Shown here piece after piece: positions 1 through 6,191 of a stretch of 64,000 nt of DNA. Within the stretch, counting starts at the first letter, position 1; each line of letters opens with the position of its first letter. The position numbers and the translations under genes are program-made. The stretch spans positions 1 to 64,000 of the forward strand of contig CAZNUA010000011.1 of NCBI GenBank assembly GCA_964576115.1. The letters are read 5' to 3'. The notes under the pieces were generated by a model, which saw only the letters and a program-made list of their open reading frames with translations, did no database searches and was not told the DNA's origin. This DNA comes from CAYSYY01 sp964576115 [NCBI: uncultured Gemmatimonadota bacterium] (GTDB lineage: Bacteria; Blakebacterota; Blakebacteria; Blakebacterales).

Positions 1-233
1 AACACACCCCCCGGGTCCGAGAATTGCGCCCCCGCTCGGAGGGTGCCCCAAACGGGACAAGTTTACATAATGTTTGTTATCCGACATTGCGGCTTTTCGC
101 GAATACCCAATAACTACGAGGGTTTGTGCCCGATTTCGCCTTTCTGGCGAATCGCAGATTTCTGGCATACCACAAGATATTGGGGGGACCGGTTGTGCCG
201 ACTTGGCACATTTCGCCCTTTCTTCTCCCAGCC
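1..233. other. Stretch without a supported gene at the left window edge
   Basis: No reading frame here has a convincing start or composition. Two short perfect hairpins can be seen: arms TTCGCC/GGCGAA around 134-150 and TGTGCC/GGCACA around 194-210. Both lie just downstream of the minus-strand DUF2280-like gene that ends at 234. Neither is followed by a T run in the direction of transcription, so they are weak terminator candidates at best. Confidence 0.4.
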
Positions 234-716
234 TCATAGGTGGTCCTCCAGGCCCCCGAGAGCCAGGCCGAGCGCCCGGGCGATCTGATCGCTACCCAGG
301 GCGGGCTTACCCTGGTCACTGATTACTAGGTCCGTTTCTCTGCGGCACTGTTCGAGTATCGCCAGCCTTGTTCGGATCACTTCAAGGGTATCTTCGGGGC
401 TCTTGTCGGGGCGCACGTATTCCGCTTCGGTCGCGTCGTACATGATGCGGAGTTGTTCGAGGCGCCAGCGCTTCGAGGCGGTCCGGGTGTCGAGCAGGTC
501 ACTGTTGAATGCCGCCCGGTGGTGCATAAACGTATCTCGCCACCTGTCGCTGTGCGCGTAGTAGCTCACGCCGGATTCTGTGATACCGATACCGTGTTCA
601 TCCCGCAGAAACCGGACTACTTCGGTCGGAGTTTCGTAAGCGGCCAGGCGCCGACAGATTTCCTCCCGGAGCTTCGGTGTCAGCCTGCGGTTTCGGTCTG
701 TATTGGTTTCGCTCAT
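234..716 (-). CDS. DUF2280-like phage protein, second of a tandem pair (small-terminase-like)
   Basis: This 160-residue protein has the pattern of the phage DUF2280 family: an N-terminal helical region (LREEICRRLAAYETPTEVV) that looks like a helix-turn-helix, then an aromatic segment YYAHSDRWRDTF and a long helical region (residues 70-125). DUF2280 genes often sit next to large-terminase genes and are thought to act like small terminase subunits, but this is not proven. The ATG overlaps the stop of the upstream paralog (713-1243) by 4 bases, so the two are translated together. Both proteins share the plan of HTH-like start, WRLEQL/WRLERL segment and an 'IARALG' motif near the C terminus, which points to gene duplication. 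The family call rests on pattern memory and is moderate. Confidence 0.6.
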   Translation of the reverse strand: MSETNTDRNRRLTPKLREEICRRLAAYETPTEVVRFLRDEHGIGITESGVSYYAHSDRWRDTFMHHRAAFNSDLLDTRTASKRWRLEQLRIMYDATEAEYVRPDKSPEDTLEVIRTRLAILEQCRRETDLVISDQGKPALGSDQIARALGLALGGLEDHL

Positions 717-1243
717 GGTCTGTAGTCCTCCGGGTTGTCAGACATCCCCAGCGCCCGCGCTATGTCTGCCGGAACGATGACCACCCGGTCGTCTCCCGCG
801 TTGAGTTCGCCGCTGATCTGTATCCGGTCCCCGACCTCCCGGCGCATATGGTCAAGTATCTCCCTGTACTCCGAGAAGCCCTCCTGAGAGTCGAACACGC
901 TCCCGCCAGTATGGGAGTAGCTTCGTTCAAGGTGGTCGAGGCGGCGTTGGAGGCGTTCAAGGCGCCAGCGCAGGGAGTGACCAGCGACCTCCTGGAGATC
1001 AGACAGATAAGCCGAGCGGAACCGCTGAAACTGATCGGCCCACTTCGGATGATCGCGGTAGTGATAGACCGCTTTTTCCGTCAGTGAGATTCCGTGCTCC
1101 CGCTTCAGCCACTCAATGATCTCCGATGCGGTCTGATAACATGCGAGGCGTTGACAGATAAGGGGTTTCAGTGGTTCGGAAACCTTGTTGGACCGGTCAA
1201 CAGTTGAAACTATATCCGACTCTTTTGGCTTGGAATTGCTCAT
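713..1243 (-). CDS. DUF2280-like phage protein, first of a tandem pair (small-terminase-like)
   Basis: A 176-residue paralog of the next gene downstream. Residues 24-65 carry the HTH-like region (LICQRLACYQTASEIIEWLK), which resembles the 'ALACYDTPSQV' segment typical of DUF2280. WRLERLQRRLDHLE forms a probable coiled helix, and residues near 155-168 hold the shared IARALG motif. The start ATG at 1243 follows a G-rich Shine-Dalgarno stretch and lies 4 bases after the stop of the 127-residue gene upstream, so the whole string from the AlpA-like gene is likely one operon. The suggested role is DNA binding during packaging, or regulation. If this is a satellite, such a protein could redirect a helper phage's packaging; that is inference. 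Confidence 0.6.
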   Translation of the reverse strand: MSNSKPKESDIVSTVDRSNKVSEPLKPLICQRLACYQTASEIIEWLKREHGISLTEKAVYHYRDHPKWADQFQRFRSAYLSDLQEVAGHSLRWRLERLQRRLDHLERSYSHTGGSVFDSQEGFSEYREILDHMRREVGDRIQISGELNAGDDRVVIVPADIARALGMSDNPEDYRP

Positions 1244-1247
1244 CAGT

Positions 1248-1631
1248 TCACACCCCCAAAGCAGACACCGGCAGCGGCCCCGGAGTCCAGCTTGCCAGGT
1301 TTCTCTCAGCCTCTTGTCTGCGGCGCCTCATGAACCTCCGATAGAATCGCGTTAGGTTCTGTGCGGGCGTCCCGCTCTCTTCGTAGAGTTCCGGGAAGGC
1401 CGTACAGCACAACTCGACTGCATGAGACAGGCAGTATCCCCGGGCAAGGAATAGTCGTTCCTGTGCATCCCTCTCTCGCGCTCTCAGCGCTTCGATCCCC
1501 GCCCGGTTAGGTTCCCACAGCAGGACGGTGAGCCGGTGGCGGGTGAGATCATCCCAGGCACTACCGGCCAGGACTTCGCTGGTCATGGCCGCTCCCAGGG
1601 CTCGGCGCAGGTTTCGTAGTTCGGTGGTCAT
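1248..1631 (-). CDS. Small protein of unknown function in the element's replication operon
   Basis: A 127-residue protein that I do not recognise. The start ATG at 1631 overlaps the stop of the AAA ATPase gene (ATGA) and has a strong Shine-Dalgarno AGGAGG 7 bases upstream. The same frame stays open upstream to 1826, but that part is a shadow of the ATPase gene. The protein is rich in Arg and Leu, has two cysteines side by side (ELCCTAFPEL) and ends with a basic helix containing RRFMRRRRQEAER, so nucleic-acid binding is possible. The tight coupling between the replication ATPase and the DUF2280-like genes suggests a role in replication or packaging of the element. Confidence 0.65.
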   Translation of the reverse strand: MTTELRNLRRALGAAMTSEVLAGSAWDDLTRHRLTVLLWEPNRAGIEALRARERDAQERLFLARGYCLSHAVELCCTAFPELYEESGTPAQNLTRFYRRFMRRRRQEAERNLASWTPGPLPVSALGV

Positions 1632-3163
1632 GTCGGTACCTCCTCTGGTGCCCCGGTGCTGGCTCCGGGAGACTGTGCCCCGTGGCACCCTATAGGGGTG
1701 CCCACGGTGGGCACGTTCTCCTCTCCGGCGTGCCCGGCACCGTGCCCGGTGGCGTGCCCATGCGGGGGCACGTGGGCACACTCCCTGTCTGAACCGTGCC
1801 CCAAACCGTGCCCGCCCGGGGCACACTCCAACTGCGGGTGGTCCTTTCGGGAGTAGTGAGCGACCTTCGCCCCCCGCTTTTCGGTATAGATCAACCTTTC
1901 TCGGATGAGGCGTTTCAGGGCGTCGTCAATCTGCTGGTTCCGACCCTCTACCCCGTTCCGGATTTCGCGGGTGCTGCATTCCGGATTCTGCTCGATGAAA
2001 GAAAGTACCTGGGCATCGACAGACACGATCCCGGCGCCCAGCGAGTAGGCCAGTGAGGTCTCCGGGTCGCCTTCGAGGCGCAGGGTGAAGGCGTCAACGT
2101 GCCAACGGCCCCGGGGGGTGACTTTCCGTGCGGTTGTATCGCTCTTGGACTCTTCGAGGGTGAGGATCATATCTACGCTCGCCCCGATTGCTGAGGAGTC
2201 ACGGTATCCGGTTCCGCTCTTCGCGGCATGGTGCAGAATGACCAGGGCGGTTTCTGAGTCGCGGGCGATCCGCGTCAGGCCCATCATTACCGGGGTCCAC
2301 TGCGTTGCATTGGCCGGTTCGAGGTCGAGTGATTCGACCAGGGCGGGCAGGGTGTCAACGATGGTCAGCGCCGGTTGCACCCGGGCAACTGCGGTTCTCA
2401 GGTCGGAGAGGGGGCTTCCGACGCGGTCGAGGATAAAGACGTTGTCCGGGTTCGCTCCGAAGGCCTGGAGGCGCCGCACCACGTCACCGGGATGATCCTC
2501 CAGGGCAACGTACAGAACGCGGGCCGACTCGGTCTGACCCCCCAGGAAGCCGGAGCCGTTTGACACCGCCGCAACCGCACCGCTTGCGAGGGTTGACTTG
2601 CCCGCCTTCTCCCGGGCGGCCAGCAGAACGGTTCTAGCCTTCCATGCCAGCCTGGGCACAATCACCGGCGGCGGTTGCAGGGCGCCGGGGTCGGCCAGGT
2701 ATTCGGCCAGGGTTCTGACGGTTACCGTGTCGCCCCCTGCGCTTTTCTCGGCCAGGTCGTAGAGGTGAAGGATCGCCCGGTCTATCTCTTCCCGGCCCTC
2801 AGCTTTCAGCAGGGCGCTTGCCGCTCCGCGTAGCTCCTCGACCTGATGTGCCTCCATCAGTTCGGCGGCCTGGCGGGCGGCGTCTGCGGAGGTGCTGGCG
2901 AGATCAACGCAGTCTGTGAACAGGCCGGTATCTAGATGCGGCATCCTGGCGAGTATCTCACCGGCCTCTATCTTCCCCCTTCGGTCCCCCCCATTGTCGT
3001 TAGCAATGTCCCAGGCGGTATGCCACAACTCACGTTCGCGGGCAGGTATTGCGTCGGGTGTGAACATCGGGGGAAGGGCATCCCGGGTCGGCCCCGGCAA
3101 CTGGAGCAGGTTCCCGACAAGGGCTTGTGCGGTCTGCACTCGCGCCTCCGACGGGCGAGTCAT
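1628..3163 (-). CDS. RepA-like AAA ATPase/helicase of the element
   Basis: A 511-residue protein with three parts. Residues about 25-135 resemble the helical N-terminal domain of DnaB-type helicases. Residues about 160-385 form a RecA-like AAA_25/RepA core with a Walker A-like AAREKAGKST, a Walker B-like ALTIVDTLPALV and a later VILHHAAKSGTGYR sensor segment. Residues about 395-445 look like a winged helix (CSTREIRNGVEGRNQQIDDA). The last 65 residues are Gly/His-rich low-complexity sequence encoded by the GTGCCC repeat cluster. Proteins of this kind are hexameric replication helicases of plasmids, phages and satellites. It overlaps the AlpA-like gene by 4 bases (ATGA) and the next gene by 4 bases. 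Confidence 0.75.
   Translation of the reverse strand: MTRPSEARVQTAQALVGNLLQLPGPTRDALPPMFTPDAIPARERELWHTAWDIANDNGGDRRGKIEAGEILARMPHLDTGLFTDCVDLASTSADAARQAAELMEAHQVEELRGAASALLKAEGREEIDRAILHLYDLAEKSAGGDTVTVRTLAEYLADPGALQPPPVIVPRLAWKARTVLLAAREKAGKSTLASGAVAAVSNGSGFLGGQTESARVLYVALEDHPGDVVRRLQAFGANPDNVFILDRVGSPLSDLRTAVARVQPALTIVDTLPALVESLDLEPANATQWTPVMMGLTRIARDSETALVILHHAAKSGTGYRDSSAIGASVDMILTLEESKSDTTARKVTPRGRWHVDAFTLRLEGDPETSLAYSLGAGIVSVDAQVLSFIEQNPECSTREIRNGVEGRNQQIDDALKRLIRERLIYTEKRGAKVAHYSRKDHPQLECAPGGHGLGHGSDRECAHVPPHGHATGHGAGHAGEENVPTVGTPIGCHGAQSPGASTGAPEEVPT
1648..1824. repeat. Cluster of twelve GTGCCC/GGGCAC hexamers
   Basis: In 177 bases the hexamer GTGCCC or its complement GGGCAC occurs twelve times: at 1648, 1675, 1698, 1709, 1730, 1742, 1754, 1766, 1774, 1796, 1808 and 1819. 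Several are 10-12 bases apart, close to one helical turn. The cluster lies inside the 3' end of the replication ATPase gene, where it encodes a Gly/His-rich tail. Replication origins with short iterated sites inside the initiator gene are known, as in lambda O, so an origin is a reasonable guess but is not shown. Confidence 0.7.
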
Positions 3164-3399
3164 GGCCGGGCCGCCCTTCGGTCAACCCACGCCTGGAGAT
3201 CGGCCAGCCGAATTAGTCGGGCTGAGCCCGGGCCGGACGTGCTGAAGCTGGGAATCGCCCCGGAGTCACAGAGGCGCCGCAGGGTAGTGACAGACAGGCC
3301 GAGCAGTGCGGCGGCCTCTTTGGGGCGGTAGCAGAGGGGTGGGCTTGGGGATGACTCAGGGTGCCCGCCGCGCTCGGGGGGCGCTGGGGTAGCAATCAT
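3160..3399 (-). CDS. AlpA/excisionase-type helix-turn-helix protein
   Basis: A 79-residue DNA-binding protein of the MerR-like HTH_17/AlpA class. The segment YRPKEAAALLGLSVTTLRRL is the typical 'tropism' HTH, followed by the IRLADLQAWVDRR helix. Such proteins act as excisionases, or as activators of integrase and replication genes, in phages and satellites. I chose the ATG at 3399 because AGGTGG lies 10 bases upstream. The frame stays open to a GTG at 3453, but there the purine stretch abuts the start codon and the three 9-base repeats would be coding. Its stop overlaps the ATG of the replication ATPase (ATGA). It is the first gene of the element's minus-strand operon. Confidence 0.8.
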   Translation of the reverse strand: MIATPAPPERGGHPESSPSPPLCYRPKEAAALLGLSVTTLRRLCDSGAIPSFSTSGPGSARLIRLADLQAWVDRRAARP

Positions 3400-3412
3400 A
3401 GAAGTACCACCT

Positions 3413-3439
3413 GGTAGTCCAGCTAGTCTCGCTAGTCTA
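3413..3439 (-). repeat. Three tandem 9-base repeats upstream of the excisionase-like gene
   Basis: On the minus strand the three units read TAGACTAGC, GAGACTAGC and TGGACTACC, with no gap between them. They end 14 bases before the chosen start codon of the AlpA-like gene. A fourth near-match, TCTAGTCTC on the plus strand, is at 3667-3675 in the same intergenic region. Direct repeats of about this size are typical binding sites for small HTH excisionases and autoregulators, so an operator or excision site is likely. Confidence 0.65.
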
Positions 3440-3764
3440 ACCCAGGATCGCACTCCTCAACTGCCGATCCCGTACCCAGCTTTCAGCCTTCAATATACGG
3501 GGCGGTATTACCTGTCCCCGGCCCCGTACCAGGCCCAAAGCCGTATTGGTCGAGCTTGGAGGCCCAGCGGGCTCAATTTAATGGCGCCGGGTTTGGGGCC
3601 GATACCGACGGGACGGGAGCCCGGCGCCGTTGACTTAGTGTTTAAGATGGTCGGTTCGGCCCGTTTTCTAGTCTCGATTCTACGGGATACTTTAGGATCA
3701 TGTCAAATAGATTTTCGGCTTATTTTCACCTTTCAATACGGTCAGTGCCTGCCACTCCGTCCAA
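3440..3764. other. Intergenic region between cargo and core operon
   Basis: About 325 bases with no convincing gene. Composition changes inside it from GC-rich (left) to AT-rich (right, towards the TIR gene). The region should hold the promoter of the leftward AlpA-RepA operon and the 3' end of the TIR transcript. I see one extra copy of the 9-base repeat (3667-3675) but no clear terminator hairpin and no convincing -35/-10 pair. Confidence 0.5.
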
Positions 3765-4904
3765 TCACTTACTACAATCCAAGCCCGATTCATCAATCAA
3801 TCGAATCCATTCGTCACTTACGCTGCCCGCCTCAATCATGGTTACTAATCCTTGCCGTAGTCTTCTCATAACCGGCCGAATATCTCGCGACATCTTCTCA
3901 ATTGGTGCTATGGAGTCGATCATGCCTTGAACAGATTCATTTCCCGAGTGCGTACTATCAGATAGATCGCGTACTGCATTGAAGAACTCGCAAAAATCTG
4001 ATCTTGCTTCAGGATTGGATTCAACCTCTACAGCAGCTTGCTTGATGATGATTCGAACCCCCTCATCGATATCATGAGTCAATGATGCATAATCATTTGA
4101 TGACGACCAGATCTGTTCAACTGGTTCCACCAAATCCCCGGCAACACGACGTGCGATAATAAGCCTGCCCGCAAAGCCCCCGCCTAATGAATCGCCACGA
4201 TGAATATCATCTGTAGCAGCCCTCATTATTTGACCTATGGCATTAACACTTTTACTAATGTTGATTATCGTATCGGTTAGCTCTGGTATGGCTTTCTCAG
4301 ATGCAACCAATTGATCTAGTGTTCCTGGGACCTCATCTTCCTCAACAATCTCTCCTGTATCCTCCCTTCCCCCCCCCGCAACTTCCACAAGTTCAGTCTC
4401 CTCTTCCTGTCTATTGGCATCTATCAATCGCTTAGCCAGGCGAGCAACGCTCCTTCGGTATTCTTCTGATGATACATCCTGAAACCGGAGTTCGCGCCAG
4501 TCCTCCCATTGTAAAGAACTTACGCTGACCGCAAGATCGTCAACGGGTTCATCCTCCAGCAGTGCGGGGGTATCAACATAGTGTATCGGCAAAATAAGCC
4601 CCTCGACACTAAACCTAGATGCCCTATGCGCGAAAAACTGTAGTTCACCTCTGCATTGCGGACTTAGGAAGTATCTCGGGGTTATGATGGGGATAAAGAA
4701 TGCGATCAATCCAAGATTTTCGAAGATTGCGTTCCGCCAATCATCTCCCCATTGAATGTCATTAATGTCTAAAAAAAGTTCAATTGTATCTCCTGTTAAC
4801 AACTGGTATTGAGCACGTATATCCTCAGCAAGAAGCGTAATTCTCCCCCCCTCTGCTTTGTCGTCTTCGCGAACATATGAGAAGAATCCGTTTAATTGTG
4901 CCAT
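3765..4904 (-). CDS. TIR-domain protein, candidate NAD-cleaving defence effector
   Basis: A 379-residue protein. Residues 1-165 form a TIR domain: FFSYVREDD for the first strand, FLDINDIQWGDDW for the BB-loop region, and TPRYFLSPQCRGELQFF, in which E87 sits at the position of the catalytic glutamate of TIR NADases. An acidic linker (about 180-203) leads to a helical C-terminal region (205-379) that I do not recognise and that could sense a signal or oligomerise. In bacteria such proteins often act in antiphage defence by depleting or converting NAD; that role here is inference. The ATG has GGAGG 6 bases upstream. Its first 13 bases overlap the lipoprotein gene, so the two are co-translated. 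Its base composition is clearly AT-richer than the chromosome. Confidence 0.85.
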   Translation of the reverse strand: MAQLNGFFSYVREDDKAEGGRITLLAEDIRAQYQLLTGDTIELFLDINDIQWGDDWRNAIFENLGLIAFFIPIITPRYFLSPQCRGELQFFAHRASRFSVEGLILPIHYVDTPALLEDEPVDDLAVSVSSLQWEDWRELRFQDVSSEEYRRSVARLAKRLIDANRQEEETELVEVAGGGREDTGEIVEEDEVPGTLDQLVASEKAIPELTDTIINISKSVNAIGQIMRAATDDIHRGDSLGGGFAGRLIIARRVAGDLVEPVEQIWSSSNDYASLTHDIDEGVRIIIKQAAVEVESNPEARSDFCEFFNAVRDLSDSTHSGNESVQGMIDSIAPIEKMSRDIRPVMRRLRQGLVTMIEAGSVSDEWIRLIDESGLDCSK

Positions 4905-5311
4905 GTTATCCTCCGGGTTGTCGCGGGGTTGTTGCTATTATTGCGCACAAAGCGGATCACCGTTCCCGAGTAGGTTGTGTCGATGTCAAGCATCAGCACC
5001 CCGCCGACCGGGACAATCGCATCCGTCCGGTTTTGCTGACCGAAGTTGATGATCGCTTCACCGCCGAGTTCACGCGCCTTCGCCCGCATGGCCTCGATGG
5101 CCTTGTCTCTGGATTGTAGCTTGCTCTTGAGCGTGAAACTCACAACGGCGATCTCGACGAACGGTTCATCAGGAAGCGTTCCTTGATAGATCCGTATGGG
5201 ATAGTTCGCGTGGTGGGGTGGGTACGGCTGATCGGCAAGGTAGACATGTCTGACCGGGGCGGCGCAACCAACCAAAAATCCCGTTATCAATAACAGGGTA
5301 ATCCTCATCAT
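4892..5311 (-). CDS. Small lipoprotein coupled to the TIR gene
   Basis: A 139-residue protein with a short signal sequence and lipobox LVGC (acceptor C16, followed by Ala, so outer-membrane sorting is possible). The mature part has a region like small periplasmic domains (VVSFTLKSKLQSRDKAIEAM, then KARELGGEAIINFG). I cannot assign a family. The ATG at 5311 has GAGGAT 9 bases upstream. The gene overlaps the TIR gene by 13 bases and both read leftward, which suggests one functional unit. Such a pairing could give an envelope sensor or anchor for the TIR effector, but an unrelated cargo gene is equally possible. About 225 bases upstream hold no gene and form the divergent promoter region with the plus-strand gene at 5538. 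Confidence 0.75.
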   Translation of the reverse strand: MMRITLLLITGFLVGCAAPVRHVYLADQPYPPHHANYPIRIYQGTLPDEPFVEIAVVSFTLKSKLQSRDKAIEAMRAKARELGGEAIINFGQQNRTDAIVPVGGVLMLDIDTTYSGTVIRFVRNNSNNPATTRRITWHN

Positions 5312-5537
5312 GGCTCAATCCTCAGGATCAGGACTTCATTTCCACCGGTCCCCGATAGACCAATAATGACCGGCAGTGCGCGAGGAGTCGCCTAGAGGAT
5401 ACCACCCGCCACAGAACGACTCAAGAGTCTGAACAGAAGCCCCGGGGGGTGCGCTCGACTCGACTCCCCCTTACTCATCCCTGGGCGTATCGCGTTACTC
5501 TCTGGAATGGGTGGGGACTGAGCGATAAGATTGAGCG

Positions 5538-5912
5538 ATGGGATTGCGAAAATGGGTAGAGAGAAAAGCGAAGGTCAAACAGGGCAAGAACGTAGCATCC
5601 GCAATCGCACAGGCGTTGTCCTCTGTCCACATAGCGATCGGCATGATTGAGGAACGGGACGGCTCCTTGTTGGTCGCCCTCGACAGCCCCGTGGTCAAGC
5701 AAACGGTTGAGAGGCACGCGGAGCGGATAGCGTCCTTTTCCGGCGGCCCGATGCACTCTGATGAGTTGTGGCGCGAGGTCTACGATCCAGTGATATCCGA
5801 AATTGAACAGTCAATAGATGTACTGATTGCACCCGTCTTTACCAACATGCTGACCAGTGCGTTTCTATTGGCCATTGACACCGGCACCGTCAAGCGCAGC
5901 CCGAGCAATTGA
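5538..5912 (+). CDS. Unknown small protein next to the attachment site
   Basis: A 124-residue frame on the opposite strand to all other element genes. The protein starts with a basic helix (GLRKWVERKAKVKQGK) and is mostly predicted helical, with a hydrophobic segment near residues 98-115 (VLIAPVFTNMLTSAFLLAID). No family is recognised. There is no strong Shine-Dalgarno before the ATG. Support comes from balanced amino-acid content, its isolated position and the lack of any competing frame. It may be a membrane-associated or toxin/antitoxin-sized cargo protein, but no function can be stated. Confidence 0.5.
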   Translation: MGLRKWVERKAKVKQGKNVASAIAQALSSVHIAIGMIEERDGSLLVALDSPVVKQTVERHAERIASFSGGPMHSDELWREVYDPVISEIEQSIDVLIAPVFTNMLTSAFLLAIDTGTVKRSPSN

Positions 5913-5924
5913 GCCGCAATTCCG

Positions 5925-5981
5925 TTACACGTCTATTACACGTGAAACCCGTATCCGCCTGGTTCCACCTGTTGTCACCTG
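5925..5981. repeat. Two pairs of helically phased direct repeats beside the attachment site
   Basis: TTACACGT occurs at 5925-5932 and 5936-5943, 11 bases apart. CACCTG occurs at 5966-5971 and 5976-5981, 10 bases apart. Both pairs lie 70-125 bases inside the element from the crossover point in tRNA-Asn. This is the position expected for arm-type integrase or excisionase sites. The function is inferred from position and spacing only. Confidence 0.5.
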
Positions 5982-5995
5982 CGCCGCAGATGTAA

Positions 5996-6041
5996 GGGGG
6001 GCAACGCAAACCCGCTATTTCTGCGGGCTCACGCGCCCCCC
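5996..6041. other. Nested hairpin just inside the element boundary
   Basis: GGGGGGC (5996-6002) pairs with GCCCCCC (6035-6041), and inside it CCCGC (6011-6015) pairs with GCGGG (6022-6026) around a TATTTCT loop; an ACGC/GCGT match is not formed in between, so an internal loop remains. It lies 9 bases from the break in tRNA-Asn. It could be part of the attachment-site architecture or a transcription terminator that insulates the element from the truncated tRNA; there is no T run on either side. Confidence 0.5.
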
Positions 6042-6049
6042 TGATGCGT

Positions 6050-6087
6050 TTAACAGTCCACTGCTCTACCAGCTGAGCTACGCCGGA
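6050..6087 (-). tRNA. tRNA-Asn(GTT), 5' 38 nt only, cut by element integration
   Basis: Read on the minus strand the sequence gives the acceptor strand TCCGGCG, the D arm TAGCTCAGCTGGTAGAGCA, the 5' anticodon strand GTGGA and the loop CTGTTAA with anticodon GTT. The matching 3' strand (expected TCCAC), variable loop, T arm and acceptor end are absent: the next bases are ACGCATCAGG. The break falls exactly at the end of the anticodon loop, a known crossover position of tyrosine recombinases. The missing 3' half should be at the far end of the element, where the element may also supply a replacement 5' half. As it stands this copy cannot make a tRNA. Confidence 0.85.
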
Positions 6088-6191
6088 ATTCGGGGCCGGG
6101 CTCGTGTGCCCGGCAGAGCGCTAAGGTGCAGTCCGCAGCCGCTCAGGTCAAGTGCTGACGGGGTCGCCGCAGGGACGCGTCCCGGCCGGAT

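Larger units (their letters stand above)
1..6049. mobile_element. Right part of an integrated element (satellite- or prophage-like) in tRNA-Asn
   Basis: The right edge is set by a tRNA-Asn that breaks off after its anticodon loop at 6050. Inside are gene types usual in phages and phage satellites: an AlpA/excisionase-like HTH protein, a RepA-like AAA ATPase and two DUF2280-like proteins, all on the minus strand in overlapping order, plus AT-richer cargo (a TIR protein and a lipoprotein). To the right the chromosome is uniformly GC-rich housekeeping DNA. No integrase, capsid or large terminase gene is visible here; these would lie beyond the left window edge if present. Whether it is a satellite, a prophage or an integrative plasmid cannot be decided from this part. 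Confidence 0.75.

Noticed and set aside
43-322. Small overlapping frames at the left edge
   Set aside because: They overlap each other on both strands and the DUF2280-like gene, and have no start signal or family pattern.
1648-1824. CRISPR array
   Set aside because: The repeated unit is 6 bases, in both orientations, with irregular spacing and inside a coding gene; no cas genes are present.
1-6049. Calling the element a complete prophage
   Set aside because: No capsid, portal, large terminase or integrase gene is visible in this part; only a partial element can be stated.
6050-6087. A group I intron splitting tRNA-Asn
   Set aside because: Sequence left of the break is full of element genes for 6 kb, no 3' tRNA half is found nearby, and the region lacks recognisable intron core motifs.
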